Assembly: GCA_022787085.1 (NCBI GenBank)
Contig: JALFVE010000049.1
Span: 55,037 to 119,036 of the forward strand
DNA length: 64,000 nucleotides
Direction of reading: 5' to 3'
From: Oscillospiraceae bacterium
Lineage (GTDB): Bacteria; Bacillota; Clostridia; Oscillospirales; Ruminococcaceae
A program made the translations under genes and the position numbers. Below are positions 48,524-58,118 of the stretch, one piece after another. Position 1 is the first letter of the stretch; each line of letters begins with the position of its first letter. The notes below the pieces were generated by a model. The model saw only the letters and a list, made by a program, of their open reading frames with translations, ran no database searches and was not told the origin of the DNA.

Positions 48524-49288
48524 ATGTCAATGCTTGAAATAAATAAGCTTTCTAAAAGCTTCGGAGGCTTTGAGGTTTTAAAGAATATTTCATTTTCTGT
48601 GGAAAAGGGACAGGCTGTGTCTATCATTGGTCCTTCGGGAAGCGGAAAATCTACTCTTCTCAGGATCGTTAATCAGCTTGAAAAAGCAGACGGCGGCTCT
48701 ATTTCCATATGCGGAATACCGATGATAACCTGCGATGACAGCGGCAGGGCGGTTTATGCAAATTCAAAAACCCTCAGAGAGGTTCGCCTTAAAATCGGTC
48801 TTGTTTTCCAGAATTTCAATCTGTTCCCTCATTTCACGGTGCTGAGGAATATTACCGAGGCTCCTGTATGCGTTCTCGGAATGGACAAGAAGGAAGCCGA
48901 AGAGAGGGCGATGAAGCTGCTTTGCAAAATGAACCTTTCTTCAAAGGCAAATGAATATCCCTGCAATCTTTCGGGTGGTCAGCAGCAGCGTGTTTCCATT
49001 GCGAGGGCGTTGGCGCTTAATCCCGATATGCTGTTTTTTGACGAGCCGACTTCCGCTCTCGACCCCGAGCTTACAGGCGAGATTCTGAAGGTAATAAAGG
49101 CTCTGGCTCAGGCGGAGATGACAATGGTTATTGTCACTCATGAAATGGCATTTGCAAAAGAGGTTTCGGACAGGGTCATCTTTATGGATAAGGGCGTTAT
49201 TATTGAAAACGGTACTCCCGAGGAGGTTTTCGAGAAGTCTGAGAATGAGAGGACAAAGCAGTTTCTGCAAAGATATAATAATCCGTAA
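48524..49288 (+). CDS. Polar amino acid ABC transporter ATP-binding protein
   Basis: [53 protein letters not shown]. Confidence 0.95.
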   Translation: MSMLEINKLSKSFGGFEVLKNISFSVEKGQAVSIIGPSGSGKSTLLRIVNQLEKADGGSISICGIPMITCDDSGRAVYANSKTLREVRLKIGLVFQNFNLFPHFTVLRNITEAPVCVLGMDKKEAEERAMKLLCKMNLSSKANEYPCNLSGGQQQRVSIARALALNPDMLFFDEPTSALDPELTGEILKVIKALAQAEMTMVIVTHEMAFAKEVSDRVIFMDKGVIIENGTPEEVFEKSENERTKQFLQRYNNP

Positions 49289-49289
49289 A

Positions 49290-49332
49290 ATATATGGGGA
49301 TATCGTACTTCTGCGGTATCCTCATATTTTTT
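49290..49332 (+). terminator. Terminator after amino acid ABC genes
   Basis: atatggggatatcg ... cggtatcctcatat hairpin followed by tttttt. Confidence 0.7.
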
Positions 49333-49385
49333 GGATCACTTGGCAGAAAAATTCGGAAAATTATCCGAAATTACGGTTAAAGGGC

Positions 49386-49414
49386 TTGCATAAAAGAAAG
49401 ATTTGTGCTATAAT
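49386..49414 (+). promoter_or_regulatory. Promoter of ruv operon
   Basis: TTGCAT (49386-49391), 17 nt, TATAAT (49409-49414). Confidence 0.7.
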
Positions 49415-49459
49415 GAAATATAAGTCTGAAATAATAGGTTTGCCAAGGAGCGTGCTTTT

Positions 49460-49945
49460 TTGATAATTCTTGGAATTGACCCCGGCTATGCCATTGTGGG
49501 CTACGGAGTGCTCGATTATAACGGATACAGCTTCAAGCCAAAGGGCTATGGAGCTATTACCACAGAGGCAGGTGCGGATTTTGCGCTGAGGCTGCTGGAT
49601 ATTTACAACGACATGAATACTGTTATTGACAAGTACAAGCCCGACGCTATGAGCATTGAAAAGCTCTTTTTCAACACTAATCAGAAAACGGGTATTGACG
49701 TTGCTCAGGCAAGGGGAGTGATCGTCCTTGCGGCGGCGGAAAACGGTATCCCCATTTTTGAATATACTCCGCTCCAGGTGAAGCAGTCTGTGGTGGGGTA
49801 CGGCAGAGCTGAGAAAAAGCAGGTCATGGAGATGACAAGAAGTATTCTGGGTCTTGCTAATGTGCCGAAGCCCGATGATACCGCTGATGCGCTGGCTCTT
49901 GCCATTTGTCACGGTCACAGCTCATCATCGGTGCAATATGAATGA
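49460..49945 (+). CDS. ruvC: Crossover junction endodeoxyribonuclease RuvC
   Basis: ILGIDPGYAIVGYGV, SIEKLFFNTNQKTGIDVAQARGVI, DDTADALALAICH; TTG start. Confidence 0.96.
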   Translation: MIILGIDPGYAIVGYGVLDYNGYSFKPKGYGAITTEAGADFALRLLDIYNDMNTVIDKYKPDAMSIEKLFFNTNQKTGIDVAQARGVIVLAAAENGIPIFEYTPLQVKQSVVGYGRAEKKQVMEMTRSILGLANVPKPDDTADALALAICHGHSSSSVQYE

Positions 49946-49969
49946 TGCTTTGGAAAGGAATGAAAAATA

Positions 49970-50581
49970 ATGATCTACAGCGTCAGAGGAACGCTTATCA
50001 TCAAGGAAGCGGGACTTGCTGTTATTGAATGTGCAGGCGTTGGCTACGGCTGCCGTACTACCTACAACACCCTCGCTTCTCTGGGTAATGTCGGTGAAGA
50101 AGCTATGCTCTACACCTATTTGCAGGTCAGGGAGGATGGAACTGAGCTTTTCGGCTTCTATGACAAAAAGGAGCTGGGCTGCTTTAAAATGCTGCTGGGC
50201 GTTTCGGGTGTGGGTCCCAAGGTGGCTCTTTCCATTTTATCGGATATTGATCCCAACAGCTTCGCTCTTGCTGTTGCCACAGGCGATCACAAGCAGCTTA
50301 CCAAGGTCAAAGGCGTTGGTCCCAAAATGGCTCAGAGGATCGTTCTGGAGCTTAAAGACAAGCTCTCAAAGGAACAGATGAGCTTCACTCAGGCTGCTCC
50401 TGCGGGAAAGGTGAACAGAGCATTTATTTCGGGAGGAGCTGCTGCGGAGGCTGTGGACGCTCTGCTTGTTCTCGGATATACTCAGGCGGAGGCGGAGGAC
50501 GCTGTTTCAAAGCTTGATCCCTTGCTGTCTCCCGAGGAGCTTATCAGGCTTGCTTTGAAGGGTCTTGCAAAATTTAAATAA
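49970..50581 (+). CDS. ruvA: Holliday junction branch migration protein RuvA
   Basis: MIYSVRGTLIIKEAGLAVIECAGVGYGC, LGVSGVGPKVALSILS, KVKGVGPKMAQRIVLELKDKL. Confidence 0.96.
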   Translation: MIYSVRGTLIIKEAGLAVIECAGVGYGCRTTYNTLASLGNVGEEAMLYTYLQVREDGTELFGFYDKKELGCFKMLLGVSGVGPKVALSILSDIDPNSFALAVATGDHKQLTKVKGVGPKMAQRIVLELKDKLSKEQMSFTQAAPAGKVNRAFISGGAAAEAVDALLVLGYTQAEAEDAVSKLDPLLSPEELIRLALKGLAKFK

Positions 50582-50593
50582 GGACTGGTTTTT

Positions 50594-51805
50594 GTGCTTG
50601 TTTTTCCGAATTACAAGAAATGCTCGGTCAATGTTATCTCATCTATAAAAAAATATTATCGTATCCCGACCAGCGTTCCCTCCATCGAAAAGCTGGACAA
50701 CGAGCTGAACAGAATGTTTCAGAATGTGGTTCTTATCGTTCTTTGCGGGGCGGGGGAGAATATGCTCAGAGCTGCTTTGAAGCCTTCGGATATCCTGCTG
50801 AAAAAAATGACGGAGCAGCTGACTTCTGTTTGTCCCTCATATCCTGCGGCGGCAGAGGTAAGCTCTGTTTCGGGGCTTTATCCCAATGAGCACGGCAGGC
50901 TTGGACAGACTATGTTTTTCAAGGAATTCTGCCGTACAGTGGAGCTTTCCTCCAATCTTGATCCCTATTCCAATCAGCCTGTTTCGGTGGCGAATGCGGC
51001 GGATTTTATTCTGCCTTATGAAAATATTTTCGGTGAAATTGCAGGCTCGATCTTAGGCGGTGTTCAGCCCTTTTCTATTGCTCAGCCCGGCATCAGGATC
51101 GCCGAAAACCAAAGCTATCACAAGGTTGCTGACAATCCTAAGCGTATGTTTGAGCTTATTAAAAAGATTGCTGAGACCGATCAGAATACATTCACCTATG
51201 TTCAGTGGAATGCTCCTCAGGAAGCTGCCATGAAATTCGGCTGCGAAAGCAATGAGACAAAAAGCATTATCAGGGATATCAACGACACTGTGAACGGGTT
51301 GTCGAAATCCATGACGGACACGCTTATTATCGTGACCTCCACTCACGGAATGAAGGACATCTCCTCGGAGATAATGCTTAATCTGAAATACGAGCTTTGC
51401 GATTGTCTGCTTATGCCCCCCGTATTCGGCGGACGTGCTGTGAATTTTTATGTTAAGGCGGACTGCCGCTCGGATTTTGAAAAGCTTTTCGCAAGAGACC
51501 TTTCCGAGGATTTCCATCTTATGAGCAGAGCCGATATTTTTAAAAGAGAGCTGTTCGGCTGCGGAAAAACCAACAAGAAAATTTATGATTTTATCGGGGA
51601 TTACTGTGCTTTTGCCATCGGAGACAAGTCACTGACCTTCAGAGCCTTGAATCAGAAGCATCGTTCTCCCGATAAGGCAGGCTCGGGAGGAATCACCTCC
51701 GACGAAATGTGTCTCCCTCTTTGTGTGATATCCACAAAGCAGACCTCGGGCAGGAAGCGCCCGTTTCCCGAGAACATTACCCCGAAATCCTTCACTGATT
51801 ATTGA
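50594..51805 (+). CDS. Alkaline phosphatase/nucleotide pyrophosphatase-superfamily protein, probably catalytically degenerate
   Basis: Scaffold motifs [57 protein letters not shown] resemble the PF01663-type clostridial family, but with metal-ligand substitutions. Confidence 0.75.
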   Translation: MLVFPNYKKCSVNVISSIKKYYRIPTSVPSIEKLDNELNRMFQNVVLIVLCGAGENMLRAALKPSDILLKKMTEQLTSVCPSYPAAAEVSSVSGLYPNEHGRLGQTMFFKEFCRTVELSSNLDPYSNQPVSVANAADFILPYENIFGEIAGSILGGVQPFSIAQPGIRIAENQSYHKVADNPKRMFELIKKIAETDQNTFTYVQWNAPQEAAMKFGCESNETKSIIRDINDTVNGLSKSMTDTLIIVTSTHGMKDISSEIMLNLKYELCDCLLMPPVFGGRAVNFYVKADCRSDFEKLFARDLSEDFHLMSRADIFKRELFGCGKTNKKIYDFIGDYCAFAIGDKSLTFRALNQKHRSPDKAGSGGITSDEMCLPLCVISTKQTSGRKRPFPENITPKSFTDY

Positions 51806-51821
51806 AAGGAGTGACTCCGAA

Positions 51822-52871
51822 TTGCTGGAACAAAGCGATATGGAGCTTGATTTTGAGGAGCGCATGGTTTCGCCCGAATCCATGCCCTCCGATGATGATA
51901 TAGATTATTCCCTCAGACCGAAAGCTTTGAATGAATATATCGGTCAGGACAAGGTAAAGGAGAATCTGGCGGTTTACATCAAGGCAGCTAAGCAGAGAAA
52001 CGAATCTCTCGATCACGTTCTGCTTTATGGTCCTCCGGGGCTTGGAAAAACCACTCTGTCTACCATTATTGCTCATGAAATGGGTGTGAATATCAGGACT
52101 ACCTCGGGTCCTGCTATTGAAAAGCCCGGCGATCTGGCGGCTTTGCTTACAAATCTTTCCGAGGGTGATGTGCTGTTTATTGATGAGATCCACAGGCTTT
52201 CACGTTCCATTGAGGAGATACTTTATCCTGCAATGGAGGACTTTGCTCTGGATATCATTGTGGGCAAGGGTCCTGCTGCACGTTCTTTGAAGGTTGAGCT
52301 GCACAGATTTACTCTCGTGGGTGCCACCACCCGTGCGGGACAGCTTACTGCCCCCTTGAGAGACAGATTCGGTATTATTCAGCGGCTTGAGCTTTATTCT
52401 CATGAGCAGCTTTCAGATATTATAATGCGAAGTGCGGTCATTTTAGGAATTGCCTGCGACAATGACGGCGCTGCAGAGATAGCCAAACGTTCACGGGGAA
52501 CTCCCCGTATTGCAAACAGGCTCTTAAAACGGGTCAGGGATTTTGCCGACGTTATCGGCAAGGGCAGGATAAATGGCGAGATCGCCGCCATTGCTCTCGA
52601 CCGAATGGAGATAGATTCGCTGGGGCTTGACAGCCTTGACAAGCGTTTTCTGAATATGCTTATCAAGGGCTACGGCGGAGGCCCTGCGGGACTTGAGACC
52701 CTTGCTTCCGCTATCGGTGAGGAAGCTGTTACTCTTGAGGACGTTTGCGAGCCGTATCTTATGCAGCTGGGATTTATTTCCCGTACACCGAGAGGTCGGT
52801 GCGCTACCGCTCTTGCCTATAAGCATCTCGGAATAACAGCGCCCGATAAACAGACCTCTTTATTTGAATAA
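51822..52871 (+). CDS. ruvB: Holliday junction branch migration ATPase RuvB
   Basis: [66 protein letters not shown]. Confidence 0.97.
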   Translation: MLEQSDMELDFEERMVSPESMPSDDDIDYSLRPKALNEYIGQDKVKENLAVYIKAAKQRNESLDHVLLYGPPGLGKTTLSTIIAHEMGVNIRTTSGPAIEKPGDLAALLTNLSEGDVLFIDEIHRLSRSIEEILYPAMEDFALDIIVGKGPAARSLKVELHRFTLVGATTRAGQLTAPLRDRFGIIQRLELYSHEQLSDIIMRSAVILGIACDNDGAAEIAKRSRGTPRIANRLLKRVRDFADVIGKGRINGEIAAIALDRMEIDSLGLDSLDKRFLNMLIKGYGGGPAGLETLASAIGEEAVTLEDVCEPYLMQLGFISRTPRGRCATALAYKHLGITAPDKQTSLFE

Positions 52872-52894
52872 TTTCGAGGAGATTTCGTATTTAT

Positions 52895-54232
52895 ATGAGC
52901 ATTTCACTTAGTTCGGAGGGGAGCTTCTGCGCGCCTGCAAAGGATATCTCCTGCGAAGCGGCACTTGTTTTCGGATATGCCGCTGCTGTGGTCTTATGCA
53001 GAAAAAGCGGCGGAAATATTTTTGTTGGAAGGGATACAAGACGTTCATCAGATGCTTTTGAAGCTGCACTTACGGCGGGAATATTGTCGGCGGGGGCTGA
53101 TGTGACCTCTCTCGGCATTATCCCCGAGCCAGCGGGTGCCTATCTTGTTAAAAAGCTTGGTGCGGACGGATTTATTATGATTGGCGACCCCGATCGGGAG
53201 GCGGCTCACAGCGGCTTTTTCTTTTGCGATTCGGGAGGACTCAGGATATCCTCTGATATTGCGGAAAAAATTACGGCAGAACTTACCGTTAAAACAGTTC
53301 GCTGTTCTGAACGTTTCGGCAGAAAAACGGTTTATGAAAACGCTGTTTCGGAATATGCTGACTTCATTCTAAGAAATTCCGACACGGAGCTTTCTGGAAT
53401 GACAATTGCGGCAGACTGTGCAAACGGTGCGGTCGCCCTCGCTGCCGAGGAGCTTTTTTCCTCTCTCGGGGCGAAGGTTTATCTGCTTAGCTGCGAGCCT
53501 GACGGGGATAATATCAACAGCTCCTGCGGGCTGTCCCATATGGAAGCTCTTGCGGATTTTGTCAGGGAGAAAAAATGCGATATGGGCATATCCTTTGACG
53601 GCTTCGGCTCAAAATGCCTTGCTGTGGACGAAAATGGAATAACTGCTGACGGTGAGAAGCTTTTAGCTGTTTTCGCCAAGGATATGACGGAGAGAAGGCT
53701 GCTTGCAAATAATTCTGTGGTGGTTTCCGCTTCGGCAAATCTGGGATTTTCCGTTTTTGCCGAAAAGAATAATATAAAGCCCGTTTCCACAAAGGCGGGG
53801 GGAAGCTACATCCTTGAAAAAATGCTTGCAGGGGGCTTTTCTCTCGGAGGAGAGCAGTCGGGCAGGTTAATTTTCGGAGATATGAACTGCGAAAGCGATG
53901 GTCTGCTTACGGCTGTAAGGCTTATCTCTGCTGTAAAGCGCTCGGGTAAAACGCTCGGTGAGCTTTGCTCGGTCATGGAAAGATTCCCTCAGGTGGCAAT
54001 TAATGTTAAAATATCCGAAGGCTGGCGGGAGGCTTGGAAAAATATTCCTGAGCTGGAGGAATTTATCGAGAAAAAGGAAAAAGAGCTCGGCGGAATGGGC
54101 AGGATAGTTGTTCGAGAAAGCCCTGCTGAGCCTGTTATTAAGGTGACGGTTGAGGGCAGGCGATTTGACGCAGTTAACACAATGGCTGTTGAGATTGCTG
54201 AAAAGGTCAGAAGCCTCTGCGCCGCTATTTGA
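52895..54232 (+). CDS. Phosphohexomutase (GlmM/PGM)-family protein, probably catalytically degenerate
   Basis: FVGRDTRRSSDAFEAALTAGILSAGADVTSLGIIPEPAGAYLV, GGEQSGRLIFGDMNCESDGLLTAVRL; catalytic Ser and DGDxDR loops not conserved. Confidence 0.8.
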   Translation: MSISLSSEGSFCAPAKDISCEAALVFGYAAAVVLCRKSGGNIFVGRDTRRSSDAFEAALTAGILSAGADVTSLGIIPEPAGAYLVKKLGADGFIMIGDPDREAAHSGFFFCDSGGLRISSDIAEKITAELTVKTVRCSERFGRKTVYENAVSEYADFILRNSDTELSGMTIAADCANGAVALAAEELFSSLGAKVYLLSCEPDGDNINSSCGLSHMEALADFVREKKCDMGISFDGFGSKCLAVDENGITADGEKLLAVFAKDMTERRLLANNSVVVSASANLGFSVFAEKNNIKPVSTKAGGSYILEKMLAGGFSLGGEQSGRLIFGDMNCESDGLLTAVRLISAVKRSGKTLGELCSVMERFPQVAINVKISEGWREAWKNIPELEEFIEKKEKELGGMGRIVVRESPAEPVIKVTVEGRRFDAVNTMAVEIAEKVRSLCAAI

Positions 54233-54253
54233 TTCACAGAAAGGATTTTACCC

Positions 54254-55153
54254 ATGAGAATTGCTGACAGATGGAAGGATTATAGGCTGATCGACAGCTC
54301 ATGCGCTGAAAAGCTGGAGTGCTGGGGAAAATATAGCCTTGTTCGCCCCGACCCTCAGGTGATCTGGAAAACCGATAAAAAATCTCCCCTCTGGGACAAG
54401 GCTGACGGGCATTATTTTCGTTCAGATAAGGGCGGGGGACAATGGAGCTTTGCCAAAAAGCTTCCCGACAGCTGGCAGATCGCTTATGAACTGAGCATCG
54501 GGGAGAAGCTAATTTTCAATATCCGTCCCACGGGCTTCAAGCATACGGGATTATTTCCCGAGCAGGCTGTTAACTGGGATTTTACATCGGAGCTTATCAG
54601 AAACAGGATAAGCGAGGGCAGAGAGGTCAATGTGCTGAATCTATTTGCATATACAGGCGGAGCTACTCTTGCCTGCGCTGCTGCTGGAGCTTCCGTATGT
54701 CATGTGGACGCTTCAAAGGGAATGGTTCAGTGGGCAAGAGACAATGCCGCTTCCTCGGGGCTTTCAGACAGACCTGTAAGGTGGATAGTGGACGACTGCG
54801 AGAAGTTCGTTGCAAGAGAAATAAAGCGGGGAAGAAAATATGATGCTGTTATCATGGACCCTCCTTCCTACGGCAGAGGACCTAATCAGGAGGTCTGGAA
54901 GCTGGAGGACTGCATTTATGACCTTGTAAAGCTTTGCACGGGAGTGCTGAGCGATGCCCCGCTGTTTTTCCTGTTGAACAGCTATACTACGGGACTTTCT
55001 CCTTCGGTCATGGCTTATATTATCGGAGAGACGGTGGGAGAGAAATTCAAAGGCAGCGTTACCGCTGACGAGATCGGTCTCCCGGTGGAAACAGGAAAAT
55101 ATGCTCTTCCCTGCGGCTCAACAGCGATGTTTATTTCAGAGTCGGCAAAATAA
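54254..55153 (+). CDS. Class I SAM-dependent rRNA methyltransferase (RlmI/K-like)
   Basis: NLFAYTGGATLACAAAGASVCHVDASKGMVQWARDNA, DAVIMDPPSYGRGPNQEVWKLE. Confidence 0.9.
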   Translation: MRIADRWKDYRLIDSSCAEKLECWGKYSLVRPDPQVIWKTDKKSPLWDKADGHYFRSDKGGGQWSFAKKLPDSWQIAYELSIGEKLIFNIRPTGFKHTGLFPEQAVNWDFTSELIRNRISEGREVNVLNLFAYTGGATLACAAAGASVCHVDASKGMVQWARDNAASSGLSDRPVRWIVDDCEKFVAREIKRGRKYDAVIMDPPSYGRGPNQEVWKLEDCIYDLVKLCTGVLSDAPLFFLLNSYTTGLSPSVMAYIIGETVGEKFKGSVTADEIGLPVETGKYALPCGSTAMFISESAK

Positions 55154-55165
55154 CGGAGGCAGTTT

Positions 55166-56041
55166 ATGGATAATATTATTTCTGCGCAGAATCTGATGTT
55201 CTATTACTCGGAGCTGTCGGAGGACGAAAACGGTGAGGCTAATGAATCGGGAAAGGTGCTTGTTTTCGATGATCTGAGCCTTGACATTAAAAAGGGCAGC
55301 TTTACCGTTATTCTCGGGCACAATGGCTGCGGAAAATCTACATTTGCAAAGCACACTAATGCAATACTGCTTCCCTGCGGAGGAAAAATGACTGCTGCGG
55401 GCTTTGATACTGCCGATGAAAGCAGGCTTTTTGACATCAGAAAGCATATCGGCATGGTCTTTCAGAATCCCGATAATCAGATAGTTGCTTCGGTTGTGGA
55501 GGAGGACGTGGCGTTTGCCCTTGAAAATATGGGGGTTTCTCCCGATGAAATGCGGGTGCGGGTCGACGAGGCGCTCAAGGCTGTTGGAATGTATGAATAC
55601 CGTGAGCACGCTCCTTCACAGCTCTCGGGCGGTCAGAAGCAGAGAGTTGCTATTGCGGGAATAATTGCAATGCAGCCGGACTGCATCGTTCTTGATGAGC
55701 CTACTGCCATGCTCGACCCTGCGGGACGCAGGGAGGTCATGAAAACCATTAAGCGGCTCAATCGTGAAAACGGCGTCACCATCGTTCTTATTACCCATTA
55801 CATGGATGAGGCGGCACAGGCGGACAGGGTTGTGGTCATGGACGGGGGAAAAATTATTCTCGATGATACGCCGTCTGAGGTGTTCTCCCATGTGGAAAGA
55901 CTCCGGGAGGTTGGACTTGACGTTCCCCAGTCTACTCAGCTGATGTATCTCCTTCGTGAAAACGGACGAGCCGACGCTGACACTCACATTATCAGCGAGG
56001 AAGAATGTGCCGATTATCTTGAAAGGCTGCTTCGGGGCTGA
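55166..56041 (+). CDS. ecfA1: Energy-coupling factor transporter ATPase EcfA1
   Basis: GHNGCGKSTFAKHTNAILLP, VFQNPDNQIVASVVEEDVAFALENMGV, LSGGQKQRVAIAGIIAMQPDCIVLDEPTAMLDP. Confidence 0.93.
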   Translation: MDNIISAQNLMFYYSELSEDENGEANESGKVLVFDDLSLDIKKGSFTVILGHNGCGKSTFAKHTNAILLPCGGKMTAAGFDTADESRLFDIRKHIGMVFQNPDNQIVASVVEEDVAFALENMGVSPDEMRVRVDEALKAVGMYEYREHAPSQLSGGQKQRVAIAGIIAMQPDCIVLDEPTAMLDPAGRREVMKTIKRLNRENGVTIVLITHYMDEAAQADRVVVMDGGKIILDDTPSEVFSHVERLREVGLDVPQSTQLMYLLRENGRADADTHIISEEECADYLERLLRG

Positions 56042-56133
56042 TGATTTTTTAATCATATTCTAATCCTGTTTATTTGCAGATTTAAGGTTGAGGTGGTATT
56101 ATAATATCACAAAATCTGAAAGGGGATTTCTAT

Positions 56134-56415
56134 ATGATGATTCTTACTCTTATAACTTTGGTTTCACTTCTTGTAATTGCAGGCATTACTGTATTGTCGC
56201 TTTTTTCCGGAGTGGGAGTTCTGCTGTTTATGTGCATTGCTGCTATTATATGTATTCTTGCAGGTGTTTGGCTTCTGCTTTCACTTCTTGGCAAGGGAAT
56301 TTTCTCGCTTCTGAAATGTGTATTTTTCCTCGTTCTCATGCTTATCCCTGCGGTAAATATCATTGCTCTTATTGCTCTGATAGTTATTTCTTACAGATCG
56401 CTGAAAAACAGTTAA
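56134..56415 (+). CDS. Small hydrophobic membrane protein, 93 aa
   Basis: Strongly hydrophobic ORF with gaaagggg RBS; no family recognised. Confidence 0.6.
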   Translation: MMILTLITLVSLLVIAGITVLSLFSGVGVLLFMCIAAIICILAGVWLLLSLLGKGIFSLLKCVFFLVLMLIPAVNIIALIALIVISYRSLKNS

Positions 56416-56424
56416 GGAGAATGT

Positions 56425-57180
56425 ATGATTTCTGTTATTATTTCGTTAATAATTTTGATCGCTGCTGTAGGGTATTTTGTTTCCGACATTCGGGGAAGGT
56501 TTAACAGGGAATATATCGGCACAGGTGTATTCTATCTGTTCTTTCCGATTCTTCACGCTGCTGCGATAGGCATTTCTTCTGCTGTAATGTACGGAGTCAA
56601 GCCCGATTTCGGAATTATTGATGACGAGGCTTCGCAGAAAAAGTTTATTTATATTCTTCTCTGCTTTATTATTGCGGTTCCCGAGCTGATCGTTTCGGTT
56701 ATCGGAGCGGTCAGATTTATCGGGCATAATCGGAAATCGGGGTTAACCGACGCTCATTACAGGCTGAGCATGACAGCGGCGGCTCTTTGTATTCCCTTCG
56801 GTGCGGCGGCAATGGCTTTTGCGGTTATTCTGTGCATTGGAATGATTTCATATCTTTCTCTGGGAATACTCGCCCTGCTTTTCATCGGACTGCTCACCTT
56901 CTGCATTGGCTTTGTGGTCGTGATAGTGTTATTTCCGTTTATTATGGCATATTGGGGATTAACAGCTGTTATCGGCTGCCTTCCCGTTATAAATCTTTTC
57001 CTTGTTCTTGGCGCTGCTTTCTGCATTTTTTATTTTATAGCCGCATACGGCGGAATAAGCTCTGCGATTTCCCTTTGCAGATGCGGAAAGATAAGCAAAA
57101 AAAGAGCTGTTCTCTATTCGGTGCTGTCTCTGTTTATGTTTACAAATATTTTTGCGCTTTCTAAATTGAAAGCCAATTGA
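56425..57180 (+). CDS. Hypothetical polytopic membrane protein
   Basis: 251 aa, about six TM segments, aaggag RBS; no family recognised. Confidence 0.65.
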   Translation: MISVIISLIILIAAVGYFVSDIRGRFNREYIGTGVFYLFFPILHAAAIGISSAVMYGVKPDFGIIDDEASQKKFIYILLCFIIAVPELIVSVIGAVRFIGHNRKSGLTDAHYRLSMTAAALCIPFGAAAMAFAVILCIGMISYLSLGILALLFIGLLTFCIGFVVVIVLFPFIMAYWGLTAVIGCLPVINLFLVLGAAFCIFYFIAAYGGISSAISLCRCGKISKKRAVLYSVLSLFMFTNIFALSKLKAN

Positions 57181-57239
57181 TTTTACGAAAAATAAAAACA
57201 TTATCCTTTTGGGAAATGTATTTTAATTCGGAGGTTTAA

Positions 57240-58118
57240 ATGGCTATTATCAAAACCGAAAAGCTTACCTATACCTACAGTCAGGGGACGCCCTTTGAAA
57301 AGACTGCGGTGAATAATGTTGACCTTGAAATTGAGGAAGGAGAGCTTGTGGGCATTATCGGGCACACAGGTTCGGGCAAGTCTACCCTTATTCAGCATCT
57401 GAACGGGCTTATCAAGCCTACCTCGGGAAGGGTCATTATTGACGGGACGGATATCTGGGGCAAGGATGTGAAGCTTCGGGATATCCGCTTTAAGGTGGGC
57501 TTGGTTTTTCAGTATCCCGAATACCAGATATTTGAGGAGACTGTTTACAAGGACATTGCTTTCGGTCCTAAAAATATGGGACTGGATGAAAAGGAGATCG
57601 ATAAGAGAGTTCGTGAAACGGCAGAGCTCGTGGGAATCAGTCCCGAGCTTCTGAATAAGTCTCCCTTTGAGCTTTCCGGCGGTCAGAAGCGAAGGGTGGC
57701 TATTGCAGGGGTAATGGCAATGCGACCCAAGGTGCTTATTCTTGATGAGCCTACCGCAGGGCTTGATCCAAAGGGCCGTGAGACTATTCTCGGGCAGATA
57801 AAGAGATATCACGAGGAAACACAATCAACTGTCATGCTTGTTTCCCACAGCATGGAGGACGTTGCCCGATTTGCAAGCAGGATACTTGTTATGAACAAGG
57901 GTGAGGTGCTTTGCTATGACACTCCTCCCGCTGTATTTGCAAGGGCTGATGAGATATCCGCTGTGGGGCTTTCGGTGCCTCAGATAACAAAAATATTTGC
58001 TATCCTGCGAAGCAGAGGCATTGATATCAGGGGAGATGTTTATACGGTGGAATTTGCTCTAAAAACCATCAGCGAATACCTTGAGAGCCATGGCAGGGGA
58101 GGTATTGCAAATGCTTAA
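57240..58118 (+). CDS. ecfA2: Energy-coupling factor transporter ATPase EcfA2
   Basis: GHTGSGKSTLIQHLNGLIKPTSG, VFQYPEYQIFEETVYKDIAFGPKNMGL, LSGGQKRRVAIAGVMAMRPKVLILDEPTAGLDP. Confidence 0.95.
   Translation: MAIIKTEKLTYTYSQGTPFEKTAVNNVDLEIEEGELVGIIGHTGSGKSTLIQHLNGLIKPTSGRVIIDGTDIWGKDVKLRDIRFKVGLVFQYPEYQIFEETVYKDIAFGPKNMGLDEKEIDKRVRETAELVGISPELLNKSPFELSGGQKRRVAIAGVMAMRPKVLILDEPTAGLDPKGRETILGQIKRYHEETQSTVMLVSHSMEDVARFASRILVMNKGEVLCYDTPPAVFARADEISAVGLSVPQITKIFAILRSRGIDIRGDVYTVEFALKTISEYLESHGRGGIANA

Noticed and set aside
57201-57824. 207-aa minus-strand ORF opposite ecfA2
   Set aside because: Antisense shadow; it reads through the conserved ABC motifs of the opposite strand.
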